Origin: Melitaea cinxia
Lineage: Eukaryota; Arthropoda; Insecta; Lepidoptera; Nymphalidae
DNA length: 64,000 nt
NCBI RefSeq assembly: GCF_905220565.1
Contig: NC_059406.1
Span: 9,744,001-9,808,000 of the forward strand
Direction of reading: 5' to 3'
The notes below the pieces were generated by a model. It did no database searches. It saw only the letters and a list, made by a program, of their open reading frames with translations, and was not told the DNA's origin. A program made the position numbers and the translations under genes. Shown here one piece after another: positions 33,990 to 45,907 of this stretch. Within the stretch, counting starts at the first letter, position 1. The number at the start of each line of letters is the position of its first letter.

Positions 33990-36900
33990 CTTCAACTTGC
34001 TAACTCTGTGGACTACGTCGGTTACTTTCGTTTCAATCTGCTTATAATCAATTTATATATGTATTTTATGCTAGTTGTTTTATTTGTTATTTGATTTATT
34101 TCTATTAAAGATATTATATTATTTTAACCTTTACTTTAAAAGAGTATTTCCTTTATCCCGGATTTATCTGCCATAGAATACAAGACAATGGTTCTATATT
34201 TTCAAAAAGTTCGGTAGTTGTTTGCCTTTAGATTACAATAAATTTTTAGGATATTTTTGATATTAAACTTTAAACATAAAGAGCAATAGAACTACTAACT
34301 CGAGTTAATAAAGACATATTACTGAAACAACTTCATCTCGTCGCACAGTTGAATCACGTCGAAGTTTCGAACTTATTGCAAACTTCGAGTCCTGAAACGG
34401 GTAAGTAAATGTTATGAGTGTAACTGAATTCTCTAGCACGCACTTACTTCCTAAGAGTACTTTAGACTACAATCCTTATAATATATAAGCTTCTTTAAAT
34501 TTCGAGATCTACCTATTTCTTTTTATATTCTTTATTAAAAAAGAGACCACGTCACCGCCTTCTTTAACTCTTTAATTCATTACGGCTATTTCGGAACTAT
34601 TTCTGGCATATTTAGAAGTTATTAAGACCAGGATACTATTAAATATCCCCACATACTTCATTATTTGTTTTTGCCCTTTTAATCAATATCGCATTTGACT
34701 AATTTACACTTTTTAATTATTTTAAAAAATATCATATAACCAGCGTCTTGCCCCTGTTTTGAAGGAGTCCTATTTACTTACGAATAAAATAAAAAGTTAC
34801 AATATATGATGTGTATTTTATGCCACATTACCGCGTGATTTTATTTGTTTTACTATAATGGTTACTGATTCGTCTAAATATGTATTTAATGGATATTTTT
34901 AAATTTTTGTACGTTTATAATGATTTTAAGCAATAATTTTTAAAATATGTAGCAAAATATTTTTATATCAGAATATAAAATAACAATTTCCATTAGTTTT
35001 ATGTGCTATACACACATCGGAGTTTACAATTTGCATGATGGCAAAATGACCTTAAAAAATAGAGTTTATCAAAGTTATCTTTAAGTAAAGTTTGCTATTA
35101 AAAATAAATAAATAACTTTTCGAACCTTTTTAAATCACTTGCGAAACTCGTTAATATCTTCCACCACTGCTCAAGAGTAATTATTAATAACAAGTCAGGG
35201 AAAAAGTATTTTCGTATTTTGCATTAAAGTTTCAATAAAATCTTTTTGGTTGTATTATTTGTAACTGTCTGGTTTGATGCCATGAAAAGGTGACATTTTA
35301 AAAATGAAATTAAAAAAGTAAGAAACAGTTTCCCGCCACTTTTCATTTGTTTTTGAATCCGCGAAAATAGGTGAATCCAGGTTTTTAAGAGAAAAATATA
35401 AACTCATGTCGCAAAAAAAGTTTCTGTGATATTTATAAGTCTAATGCAGTGTCAGGAAGAGTAGCACAAAATTAGTTAAGCGAGTTTTAAGGCGATGTTG
35501 AGTTTATTTTGGTATTCCAAGGGCATCATTCATTATAAGCTTTTATCGCCAGGCAAAACCATCCATTCGGATTTAAAATAATAAGCTACGTTAATCGCTT
35601 ACCATCGGATGAGCTGTACGCTTGATTTCCCACCTAGTTATATATCATATACATTTAAAAAAATAAGTTGATTTTTACATAATGATTTCGAAATAACGTT
35701 AATATATTTTCTAAAAAAAATGTGTTACCAGTCTGATTTGAAAATACCATGACTGTCTAACTTGTTTCTTAAAGAGATTACAGCCTTATAGGGTAATAAG
35801 TCACGCATCACGTACTAATCGGACAAGCAAATAAATAGGAGTAAAAATCGAACACAATGTATCTATCCTGTATCTAATTATAAAAAATAAAACCGCAACC
35901 CTCGTATTATAAGAACATCAGTGATTTACGTTTTATGAGACACATTATTTCTTAAAATTGTACCACTTATTTACAGAGAAGTTCTCACACATAAATATCA
36001 TGTCTGCGATCGATTGCTCACACACAGTCAGCTTAAGCGTGAGATATTTGCTTGCCAACGAACTCGGTAAGCTCATTAGTATCTCCCTAGCAGATGACTG
36101 AAGTTATAATCGAATAACGAGATTATTTTGTATACCTATTTACATTACAGTTATTGAGTGATGATTTTATTCGATTTTACTTACAAACTTATACTTTCAT
36201 CAACAAAAATCAAATCAATCAAACAAAAGAAACCTTAAATCTATACAAAATAGTCAGCAACCAAACATAGAGATTCGAGTTATGAAATTTTTTAATTTTA
36301 AAATAACTAAAAAAAAGTCTTCTAAGTACTTCTTTTTCGTTGATACATATTATTAAAGTCATAAAAGTGTTTTTAAAAGTTCACTATTATTAGTAGCCTT
36401 AACATTTCAACAAATAAATATTTATTAAAAGATATTGGAATCGATAAGTATATAATAAAAATATAACAAGAAAAACACATTTCAATACAGGTATATCACA
36501 GCAAAACCGACAACGATTTATTATTAAAGGTTAGAAAATAAAGTTAGTAATTTAGAGTTCATTGCGGGAACCATTGCATGGTACATATTAGTGCCTTTGT
36601 TTCGGTTTCATTACACTGAAAAATACAAATAATCCTGGTAGTGCTATTATTTACAAAAATTTAATACTAAATGTTTAGTAAAGCCAAAATGTTCAAGTTT
36701 GAAAAAGTACCTATAGTATGCATTTTTGCAACAACATACCTACTATGCGCCACTGCTACCATTTTTAAAAGTTTCTTTCGCTCATAAGAATTAAAAAAAA
36801 CATCTTCGAATTTCTAGCACTCATTAGTCCATAGCGACAGAATTTTGGATTAGTCTTCATATCTATCTTATTGACAAGGGATAATCGACTAAATTTTAAA

Positions 36901-37626
36901 ACAGTTTAAATGCCACAAATGATGTTACTGGTAACATACATAAACAATATGAAACTCATAGAAATTAATATTACTGATATTCGTGGTTTACTAATATTCT
37001 TTATACTTATTCTTAATTTATTTTTAAAGGTCTAGAATAAAACAAAAAAGCGATAGCAGATTTGGCTATTCAGTTTTCTTTTCTTTAAATATAAATCTAA
37101 CTATAATTCATTCAAAACATCACTCAGTACTCGCCAGAGATTTGAGGGTTTTTTAATGGAACTCGAATTTCACATTAATTAAGTCTTAATCCAATTCATT
37201 TCACTGGAAATAAATTTATTAGGTAAATGTATTACCGCCTCCCAGAACGAGATGGAAAATTATGAAGGGATTTTTTATTAGCCCTTTGAAGTTACTCGTA
37301 ACTCAAATGTTTTTTAGATTTCATTTTTTTGATTGAACACCACCGAAATAACGACCGTAAACTTTTATATTAAGTACGATTTTTTTTAAGTTTCAACCTA
37401 TGAACGAACTTATAAGTCCATTAAATAAACGAATATCTTATCTGCTTCTTAAACAATGTCAGTTTATTCATTTACTAGCTGCTGCCCGCGACGTAGACAA
37501 AAATTCTAAAAACTATATTTTTGGCTTCGGTATCATTGTAGATCACACCCCAAGTATTCTTTTAAAAAAATATTCAATGTACAGTTTTGACTTTCCTACC
37601 ATTTATTATATGTATAGATATCTGCA
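33990..37626. other. Long AT-rich stretch, almost featureless
   Basis: Only a short family C fragment was recognised ('ataagctacgttaatcgctt', 35578-35640). The 105-codon frame 37400-37717 crosses the border of the LINE insertion and is not a gene. At 37480, 'gctgcccgcgacgtagac' is a piece of an RTE tail. Confidence 0.35.
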
Positions 37627-37641
37627 TATATCTGCTAGTTT
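37627..37641. repeat. Target-site duplication, 3' side of the LINE
   Basis: 'tatatctgctagttt', identical to 42693-42707. The last Ts merge with the poly(T), so the exact end is uncertain by up to 3 bases. Confidence 0.9.
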
Positions 37642-40600
37642 TTTTTTTTTTTTTTTTTATATAACAATATATATCCACGGGCTCATAATGCCCGTGCTTT
37701 TATTATTCCAATATTAGTTTGTTAGTTTCTATAACTTGGTACTTACACATGCAACTTAGAGGACTAATTAAACTAGACTTAGTATCTCTAATCCTACGTG
37801 AGTCCACCGACCAAAAATTTAAAGTTATACTAAATTTACTTCTATATATATTAATTACTATATATTATATATTTTTTGTATTCCTACTGTCAGTTTTATT
37901 ATCTAAGTTTATATTTACACTTATATACTAGTTACCGTATATGTACACTTATGTCCTAGTTACCTTATATATACACTTATGGCCTGCTGGCCTACTTACA
38001 ATATACACTTAGCCTAGGTTACTGTTAGTAAGACTTTTTTTTTTTTTTTTTTTCTTTTTGTAGTCAATATTATATAATTTATCCTAATTAATTTGGTACA
38101 CATGTAAAATTATTTTTCACACGTTTTGTAATATGTAATTAATACTATTTAATTTAACACTAACTTTATATGTTTATGTACACCCTATTTCTTTACTGAA
38201 ACAAATTTCTTCACACGCCAAAAGTTTTTAACATATCGAGCACACTCTCAGTGACGGCTGCGTCTCTATGATGAATCGCCATCTTGAGACTGTGCTCGAG
38301 TATTTCCTTGTCCGTGGTCTCCACTGCCCTCGCCACAAAGCGACCAATTGCGTCGTCCCTGTCGTCGGTGTAATAGACACAGGTGTTGGTGTGTCTAGTC
38401 ACCGCGACTACAGCGTGCGAAACGCTGTCGTGGATCCTGAGCCTCCTCGTCTTCGTCTGGAGGACTATGACGTCCTCGTAGGTCTGGCCCTGCGCCTCGT
38501 GGATGGTTAAGACGCGCGATCCCTCCCCGGATCCGTATCCCTGGTCAGTCAGCAACCTCATCTCCTCTTGCGTAAAGACCAGGTATAAGGTCCGGTCTCT
38601 TCCTGCAGGAATACGCGCGCCCGTGAGGCTCTCCACTCGCAAAGATCGGATCTTTGAGCTTGAGCTGTACACGTCCTTATAAACTTCGCTGATGGCAGGG
38701 GCGACGTCTTTGGGATTACGATGCGTGCATGACAACTCGCACGAGATGGTTGTTATCTGGGTTGGTCTGCAGTACCGCATTTCGAACAGGTTGTCCCTGT
38801 CGATGTACGGCAGCTGGTTTATGTCTCCGATGAGGACCACCTTCTGTGCTCCCGATAGTCGGGCGGCCATTACTATGGCTCCGAAGTGGTTCATGAGGGC
38901 CTCGTCCACCGTTAGGCGGTTGATTTTTGAGCCCTCTTTGAAACCATTAACTAGTACGGAGGCCATAGTGCGCACCTTTTGCTTGGCTTTGTTGCCATAG
39001 CGGTGCGCCAGTTTTTCTTTCAAGTCTTTGGCCGCCTCGACTGTGGTCGTAATCACGACCTCCGTGTCCTCATCGAAGTCCCCGACTATGCGAGTTGTCT
39101 TGCCGCATCCCGGTACCCCGTTTATCCACTCCAGTGATGGTAGTTCCCAGGGCACGGTCAGTAAGCCGTCCCGGTCGCCTGAGATGGTTTTCGCCATCCG
39201 TAGCATCCGGTCTCCCAGCATTACCTTCGTGCATCTGGCCACTACCACCACTGGGTCCCCTTCAGGTGTTTCGAAGGTTTGTGGCTCCTCGTCATTCCCT
39301 TCCGACTCGACTGCGCTCACGAAGCCTGCAGTGCTGTTATACGCTGCCATATACCTACCCGACATCTTGCCCTTGAGTGTTTGTCGGGTTTCACTGTTGT
39401 ATATGGCCGCTTCGGCTTCCTCGAGTTCCACCTCCAGTAATCTTTGGTGATCATACTGGTAGGCCTGCATGATCTTTTTGCAGGTGGCAAGGCTTACCTC
39501 GCGGTTTGCCTTTATTATCGCCAGGAACTCGATTAGGGCGTTCTCCGCATGTTGTAGCGGTGTGGTCGCAGGTCGAAGTCTCGGCGGTGTTACATGTCCC
39601 ATGTCGGCCTTAGTACGAGCGGCCGGTGACGCCTCCGGGTGCCTCGGACTACTGTCTCTGGTGAACCTGCTCAGCGCCGCCGATTGCCGCTCACCCTGTC
39701 CAGTCTTTTTGGGAGAGAGGTGATGCGGGAGCTTGCCTGGTTTTGGGGAGATGGTTGCGTGGATAAAGGTCGCCAGTGGCATCGAGCTCAGTTCAGGTGC
39801 AGCCTTTGCCTTAATTCGCTCTGCCTTCTGGGTCTCGATCCGTTGCTGTAGGCGCTCCGAGCCGCTGAGCGTGGACTCGTCGACAGCCGGAGATGCAGGA
39901 GGTGTCGGTGTTATGGATTTCGGTCTTAGATATCCGAGATCCTCCCCCCTGTCTTCGTAGACTATGACCTCACTGTACTTGGAGGCCATTAGGCAACCGT
40001 ACCTATCAGATACGTCACCTCTATCATATCCGACCCTCATCGAATCCACGCTAATTCTTTTGGGGACTCCACCGGGGGTCTCGCTCAACCGGCGTAGCCA
40101 CACACTAGACTGCGCGAAGGGGGACGTCTCTCCCCACTCGAACAACGCGATGCATTTGTTGTTCAAACGCACCAGACGGTAGGTCGAGTCGCCCTCCCGT
40201 TCTTGCGATAGCGCTGTGATTTTAGTGCGCTTTATACTTGTCTTTTGCGTGCTACCCTTTAACAGTAAAGCGAGCCCCGGCGAAATCGCCAGCCGATCGC
40301 GTCCTTCGGAACGACAGAAACTTATTCCCATCCTCTCTACTTCGCTGTCCATGAACAGAGCCACGCATCTGGTTTTAATTCCCACTTCTTCGCTTCCGTT
40401 CCCTTCGCTAAGCGAGGATTGTGTCATCCCGCTGTGGGTCGGTTGCGGAGGTGCGTTTTGGTCGGCTCTATTCCTGAACAGCTTCTGCAGCGAGGAGGGC
40501 ATGGCCTTTGTTATTTGACCCAGAAGGGTGCGGCCAGGAGTCATCCGCGGACCCGTTGAGCTGTTACTCTGGGTGGCTTGTTGGACACAGTTTTGTTGTG

Positions 40601-42692
40601 TTTGTGGTTGTGCGTTGTGTGTTTGGGCGTGTGTTGCGTGTGTGTGTGTTGCGTGGACGACGGTGTTAGCGCTCTGCGTGGGTATTACAGCAGGTGGTGG
40701 AGCGGTCGTGCTGTTCCTTTTTGTGGCTATATTGACGGCCTTTCTCGCGAATGTGAGGAAGACAGTTCTGTTTGTTTCGCTCTCCAGGATGGTATGGAGC
40801 GAGGTCTGCTCAAGTTTGGTCTGGAGTTTGAGTTCCAGATCCAGCCTATCCTTACTGAATCTCGGACAGTCCAGTATAACATGCAGAACTGTCTCCTCAC
40901 AATTCGGATCGCAGATACACGAAGGACTGTCGGTGAGGTGGAATCTGTGGAGATACGCCGCAAATCCTCCGTGGCCGGTCAGAATTTTTGTGTCGACAGC
41001 TGTTGGTGCCGATTTCCTTACCAGCCTGCAAGCGGTCTTTACATCCGGTAGGAATATTTTCGTGACCGAGCCCGTCTCCGAAGAATTGTATCTTTCCTGC
41101 CACATCCTGACAGTCTCTTCCCTGATCTGCCTTCTGACATACGAGACGGGTACTCTGTCGTAGTCAGGTGCCGTCTTTTTTGTCAAGGCCGCTTTTTTGG
41201 CCAACCCGTCCGCTCTCTCATTGCCCGGTGTTCCAACATGGGCCCTTAACCAAAAGAACCGCACTGTCTTATTCTCCTCCCGGAGCTGTCTGATTCGACT
41301 CTTCATTTCCAGGGCCAGAGGGTGAGTCACTGAGGGGCTCCTCAGCAGATCTAAAGATGACCTCGAGTCGCTCAGGATGTTAATGGAGCGTGACTTTGAG
41401 GTTTTTGCCATGTCCACGGCTCTGAAGAGTGCGTACATCTCCGATTGAAAGACAGTGTTGTGCGGCTCTAACCGGAAAGTAGAGTATCTTACTTCCCTGC
41501 CTTGGTCCCAGCATGTGAGGGCGGCTCCTACTTTACCCTCTATTTTACTACCGTCGGTAAAGATGAGGGGCCCGACGATGTTGTGTTCTTCAAGGACTTC
41601 GGGGTTCAGATTCTCTAAGCGCTCGTACTCTGTTGTCATGAGTAGGGAAGGGTGGGGATTTTGCATTGGTCCCACCCTGCGCTCTAGCTCTCTTCCCGGT
41701 GGAAGAAGATCCGTGCTGTGGCCTTTTTTGGTTTTGAATAGTATGGCCGCCTCTCGAACGCGAAGGTCTAACGGGAGCAGGCCGGTGAGGACTAGTGCCG
41801 ATGTCAGAGACACCGTTCTGTACGCCCTGCACATTTTTTGTGCAAATCCTCTCTGCAGTGAGTCTAGCTGCTTCCTTATCGATAGCTTCTCTGCTGCAGG
41901 GGACCATACGCTCGCTGCGTACAGAACGATGGGCTCTATCACCGCCACATATATAGTCCGTACGATCTCCCCATTCAGACCCCAACTCACTCTCGCCGCG
42001 CGTGCAAGCTGTTTATAAATGTCCGCCGCTTTTTTACATACGGCGGATACGTGCGCGTTGAAAGTGAGCTTTGAGTCCAAAATGAGCCCCAGCAGTTTTA
42101 TTTTATCTACAAGCCTCAGTCGAGTGCCGGACATATGGATTATGGGGGTGTCGTATTTGAGTTTTTTAGTGAGCACCATCGCATTGGTTTTGTGCGCGGC
42201 GAAGCTCAGCTTATTACGTATACCCCACTCTTGTACGGCCGCTAAGGTGGTTTCGGCTGAGGTCTGTAGGTTGCTGGTTTTTTGGCTGGAGAAAACGAGG
42301 ACAACGTCGTCCGCAAAGGCCTGACAGTAAACTCCCATCGCGCTGATCTCTCTCAGAAGCGAATCCAGTATGAGGTTCCAGAAGGTCGGCCCGCCAATGG
42401 ATCCTTGGACACAACCCTTCGTGGTCTCCTTTTCACTGGTCGCTCTGGCGTAATTTACGATGACCTTTCGGTCCTGGAGGTATGAGGCGACCATAGCGTA
42501 TAGATTTCTCGGGCAATGCTTGTCCACTAGCTGTTTTTTGAGAGCCGGCCACCATGCATTGTCGAAAGCGCCCTCTATGTCAAGCGATACCAGAAGTACT
42601 ATCTTCTTGGACTTAATTTCTTGCCTGATATGCTCGACGAGATCGTAGAGGGCGTCTTCCGTTCCCCTCTGTGGCATGAATCCGTACTGGCG
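37642..42692 (-). mobile_element. 5'-truncated R1-like LINE with a captured helicase
   Basis: About 5.05 kb between two perfect 15-bp direct repeats. In minus orientation it starts inside the reverse transcriptase at 'cgccagtacgg' (42692), runs through one continuous frame to a TGA at 38211-38213, then a 3' untranslated part of about 550 bp, and ends in a poly(A) seen as 20 Ts at 37639-37658. The 3' part has 'ctagttacc' units with a tatat-tacactta pattern repeated at about 37929-37990 and an internal T run at 38037-38054. Truncated 5' end, poly(A) and variable-length duplication are the marks of target-primed reverse transcription. R1 elements normally hit rDNA, but this copy is not in rDNA. 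Confidence 0.9.
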
Positions 42693-42731
42693 TATATCTG
42701 CTAGTTTACCTACTTTTAACTTGCACGTCAC
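38211..42731 (-). CDS. ORF2 of R1-like LINE fused to a superfamily 1 RNA helicase
   Basis: A 1506-codon frame without a stop. Reverse transcriptase: D51 in 'LVSLDIEGAFDNAWW' and D141/D142 in 'QAFADDVVLVF'; the fingers region and the endonuclease are missing because the copy is truncated. RNase H: D393 (FTDGS), E431, D455, and H498/D508 in 'AHVGTPGNERADGLAKKA'. Zinc motif near 605-622: 'CDPNCEETVLHVILDC'. A linker rich in T, H, Q and P (about 675-760) and an unknown region (785-935) follow. A further linker leads to the helicase: Walker A GVPGCGKT (1205-1212), DEA (1276-1278), GDINQLP (1302-1308), R1338, HEAQGQT (1411-1417) and VAVTRHT (1442-1448). The helicase type is that of tobamovirus-like replication proteins. 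There is no ATG at the start: the first codon is GTG, and about 13 residues come from flanking DNA. The frame may therefore not be translated. Confidence 0.93.
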   Translation of the reverse strand: MTCKLKVGKLADIRQYGFMPQRGTEDALYDLVEHIRQEIKSKKIVLLVSLDIEGAFDNAWWPALKKQLVDKHCPRNLYAMVASYLQDRKVIVNYARATSEKETTKGCVQGSIGGPTFWNLILDSLLREISAMGVYCQAFADDVVLVFSSQKTSNLQTSAETTLAAVQEWGIRNKLSFAAHKTNAMVLTKKLKYDTPIIHMSGTRLRLVDKIKLLGLILDSKLTFNAHVSAVCKKAADIYKQLARAARVSWGLNGEIVRTIYVAVIEPIVLYAASVWSPAAEKLSIRKQLDSLQRGFAQKMCRAYRTVSLTSALVLTGLLPLDLRVREAAILFKTKKGHSTDLLPPGRELERRVGPMQNPHPSLLMTTEYERLENLNPEVLEEHNIVGPLIFTDGSKIEGKVGAALTCWDQGREVRYSTFRLEPHNTVFQSEMYALFRAVDMAKTSKSRSINILSDSRSSLDLLRSPSVTHPLALEMKSRIRQLREENKTVRFFWLRAHVGTPGNERADGLAKKAALTKKTAPDYDRVPVSYVRRQIREETVRMWQERYNSSETGSVTKIFLPDVKTACRLVRKSAPTAVDTKILTGHGGFAAYLHRFHLTDSPSCICDPNCEETVLHVILDCPRFSKDRLDLELKLQTKLEQTSLHTILESETNRTVFLTFARKAVNIATKRNSTTAPPPAVIPTQSANTVVHATHTHATHAQTHNAQPQTQQNCVQQATQSNSSTGPRMTPGRTLLGQITKAMPSSLQKLFRNRADQNAPPQPTHSGMTQSSLSEGNGSEEVGIKTRCVALFMDSEVERMGISFCRSEGRDRLAISPGLALLLKGSTQKTSIKRTKITALSQEREGDSTYRLVRLNNKCIALFEWGETSPFAQSSVWLRRLSETPGGVPKRISVDSMRVGYDRGDVSDRYGCLMASKYSEVIVYEDRGEDLGYLRPKSITPTPPASPAVDESTLSGSERLQQRIETQKAERIKAKAAPELSSMPLATFIHATISPKPGKLPHHLSPKKTGQGERQSAALSRFTRDSSPRHPEASPAARTKADMGHVTPPRLRPATTPLQHAENALIEFLAIIKANREVSLATCKKIMQAYQYDHQRLLEVELEEAEAAIYNSETRQTLKGKMSGRYMAAYNSTAGFVSAVESEGNDEEPQTFETPEGDPVVVVARCTKVMLGDRMLRMAKTISGDRDGLLTVPWELPSLEWINGVPGCGKTTRIVGDFDEDTEVVITTTVEAAKDLKEKLAHRYGNKAKQKVRTMASVLVNGFKEGSKINRLTVDEALMNHFGAIVMAARLSGAQKVVLIGDINQLPYIDRDNLFEMRYCRPTQITTISCELSCTHRNPKDVAPAISEVYKDVYSSSSKIRSLRVESLTGARIPAGRDRTLYLVFTQEEMRLLTDQGYGSGEGSRVLTIHEAQGQTYEDVIVLQTKTRRLRIHDSVSHAVVAVTRHTNTCVYYTDDRDDAIGRFVARAVETTDKEILEHSLKMAIHHRDAAVTESVLDMLKTFGV
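42693..42707. repeat. Target-site duplication, 5' side of the LINE
   Basis: 'tatatctgctagttt', identical to 37627-37641. Bases outside the pair differ ('ctggcg' and 'tctgca' to the left), which marks the limits of the duplication. Confidence 0.9.
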
Positions 42732-43080
42732 TTTTCTTTTGTTATTATTGTCTTTATTAAATACAGTGTCGGATCGTCTAGGAATGTTGCGGGTAAATAA
42801 TATATAACAATGGATAACTAAAAATAAGAAAAAAAATGTCAGAATAAATATATTTATCTTTAACTCAATTATTGTATGTATTTATGGGCGGCCTAAAAAA
42901 ATACGCCACTGCCCATACCCCTCCCCTAATGTACTTGTAACATAAGTTGGTTTAGATTTTTTATAAGTTGAATGAATGAAAAAGAAATTGATTATTTTCA
43001 TAGTTAAGACCAAAGTCCTGATGCGCAGAAAGAAGGAAATAATCAAGTTCAAATTTCATAAACGAGCTAGCTTCGACTAG
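42708..43080. other. Flank of the LINE, no gene
   Basis: Contains 'acagtgtcggatcgtctagg', which faintly resembles 'cagtgtcggaccatcctagc' at 19619. A shared old repeat is possible. Confidence 0.3.
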
Positions 43081-43084
43081 CACT

Positions 43085-43375
43085 TGGCCGACAGTGGGTT
43101 GTGACTGTTGCGCTGGTGGTTGCGGGCTCGATCCCCGCACATGATAAACATTAGTGGCTATATTTATTGCTATGTCTCATGCTGTTATATATATTGCTTC
43201 ATATCTCAGAGTGGAAGACGCAGGCAGCTGTATCACAGTCTATACTATTACGGTTGCCAACGTTAACCTTTATATGTTTTTGTTTGACCACTATATGATG
43301 ATAATGACTCCAACATAGAGAAAAAGGCCTATGCCCTGCAGTGAGATATTACAGGCTTTGATCTCTGAATTTATC
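43085..43375 (+). repeat. tRNA-derived SINE, nearly complete
   Basis: Head with 'ggttgcgggctcgatccccg' (B-box-like) near 43123-43140, body, and the tail 'aaaggcctatgccctgcagt' to 'atattacaggctttgat'. The head matches 3560-3690 and the tail 7230-7280. The B box has one change from consensus. Confidence 0.75.
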
Positions 43376-45905
43376 ATAAATGATTGTTCATATTGTCGTG
43401 TTAATGGGTTGTTTACTATAGTAGAATAATTATGCTTAGGTACGCTTTAGATTAATACGCTTAAGTTTACGCTTATGCACAAGCTAACGCTTACGTTCAC
43501 ATGCGTTTTAAATTTATTTAAAAATTATCATAAAAGTATTTAAATAATTTTACTTCATACCCAAAAATGATATTGCAACAATAAATTTTCCATTTAAAAT
43601 CATATCACCATCGCGTCGCTATTGCAGAAGTTTCTGCACGCGTCTTTCATACGAACCGTGATTTGTGCCTTTGTACACAAGATCCCTTAGAGACAAAAGT
43701 TTACAAAGTTCCAACGGCATATTGGAAAAGTGTATAGTAAATTGGAGTGGCAATACGCTCCTGAAATTGAAGCACGGAATTAATTTTGCGACTCGCAATG
43801 TCTTTTGTTCGAAAATGCACTGTTATAAGATTTATTAAAAATATTGAGTCCCGAAAATCTTCGTGATTTTATTATTCTACAAAGGAGCAATAATATCTAA
43901 CTTATATTAGTGTTTGTTTTTTTTACTTTTAAATCGGTTACTGAGAAATAAAAAATGATAAAAATGACTTTATATTATGGAAGTTTATATAAATGGATAT
44001 TCTTGCATAAAAATGTGCAAAAAATATAGTTTCCCTTTAAATAGTTTACCAAAGCAATATCTATTTGATCTTAAATAAATAGACTCCCATTCTATTTATT
44101 TAAATTTTAATTGAATATCGTACCTATTTGTTGTCACACCATCCGACGTAATACATGATTTGTGAATATTTTAGTTTATACACTTAAATAAAAAAATAAT
44201 TATTTAACTTACATTATACGTGCTATACCAAATTTAATGAAAAATGTTGCTATAGTAAATTTCCTAGTTAGCTTATTTACGTACACTTAGATGACTTGAG
44301 TGTACCAAATGGCTTATATGACACAAAGCTTATGACGTACGTCAAATTCATGACTCTTAACCTGCCACCAAGACAACACGATAATAATATGTAGACATGT
44401 TTGTAGTCAAAGATCCAAACAATTAACAGCAGAAATATCTAATTGAACATTACAATCATATAAACTTTCATGCAAGTTTAATAAATAAATTTCCGAGTTT
44501 TGAAATAATAAATAAATTTCCGATTTTTATAATTTGATTTTCGACGACCAACATTTGTATTACAATCGAGTTGTTTGCTCTTGTAGTTATCGATAAGTAA
44601 AAATCATTATAACATTTAGATTTGGATAATACTATTAAGAAATTGAACTGAATATTTCGCTGGTATTCCAATTTCGGACAAAAGCCCCTTATCTTTGTAA
44701 AACAAGGGTGAAGCCTAATCTAACACACTACGCTCAATCAGTCTCCCCGTGATCATGGCGATTGAAACATTGCCGAAATATAGAGACCTAAACAAAACAA
44801 TAAACTTAGTAAGCACCGGAACAAATATAAATTTAAATATGAAAAGTGATCGCGTTATCTTAAAACATATATCGCTCAATCCTTCACGCTACTCCACTGC
44901 AAGTTGACACATACCTTAATATGAGTAACGAAAAGTATCAGATATTTATGACAACAACGACGAAAGGACTGATGATTTACGTGCTTTCCGAGACACGGTA
45001 TGTACAAACACCTGACCTAAATATCAGCGGAGAGCTTGAACAAGCCCGTGACATATGTCTTTAAGAGGGTTTTTCATACAACTTTACTAGGACAGTTATC
45101 ATATTTTTTAATGAAACCTGTCTTACATAAATCTAAAACAGTGAAGTCTATTTAAATCTTCGTTCACGGGCCGGTATTGTAGAAAATTATTACATTATGA
45201 CAGTAAATTACTCTACTTAATATCTCGATCTGACCATACATTCACGATAAAATTAATTTGTTATTGATTTCTTTAGAATTGTTTACTAAAAGTCTTAAGA
45301 AGGAACCTTGACAAGTATAACGCTTTTTGATATTTCTAAGTTGAGAGATATTTGTTTTATCAATAGTGACAGAGTATGTGAAGTATTTCAAGAAATATCC
45401 CTCACTTAATTGGACACTAACCGTCGTAGACTACCAGTTTTCGGAATCAGTGCCAACATTTTCTTGGCAAAACGCTATCTTAGGCCCGGGATATCGTGGG
45501 CGAGAATATTGCGTTATGGAAATCTGATCAGACGAAAAACGGAGAGAACGTGCCTCGTTATTATTTAAACACGTTGACATGTGCAAATGTGTTTGGCATC
45601 TGAGAAATAATATGCGGTAAGTTACGATGTCTATATTGGACTTTTCATATTAATTATCCTTTTTTACCTTCTTAAAGCAATAGAATCAAAATAATAACAT
45701 GAAACTCTAACTCCGTACAATACATCTACTAAAATTTAAACTATACGTCTAAGGCAATCAATTCAATTTTATGCATGTTTTAAGTCAGCGATAAATAGTT
45801 AAACAAAATAATAGTAATAGTAAACACGTGCTAAATTGGTGAGCTATATCTATAAATATGAAAGTAATGTGTTGTTCTAGTTCATACGGTTATTAATATA
45901 TATTT
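43376..45905. other. Unassigned AT-rich DNA
   Basis: No gene was recognised. Slightly GC-richer patches (44690-44800, 45420-45620) show no continuous coding frame. The 67-codon minus frame 44468-44671 has no recognisable domain. Confidence 0.3.
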
Positions 45906-45907
45906 TT

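Noticed and set aside
33604..34094. Three overlapping frames in a GC-rich patch
   Set aside because: Only the short RTE match on the minus strand is supported. The rest follows from GC richness and a 23-bp tandem repeat.
38268..42648. Many plus-strand open frames (up to 211 codons) opposite the LINE
   Set aside because: They lie wholly inside the minus-strand LINE frame, are GC-biased by-products of it and show no domain of their own.
42693..42731. GTG as true start of the long frame
   Set aside because: The codons before 42692 belong to the target duplication and flanking DNA. The natural start of the element's ORF2 is missing because of the 5' truncation.
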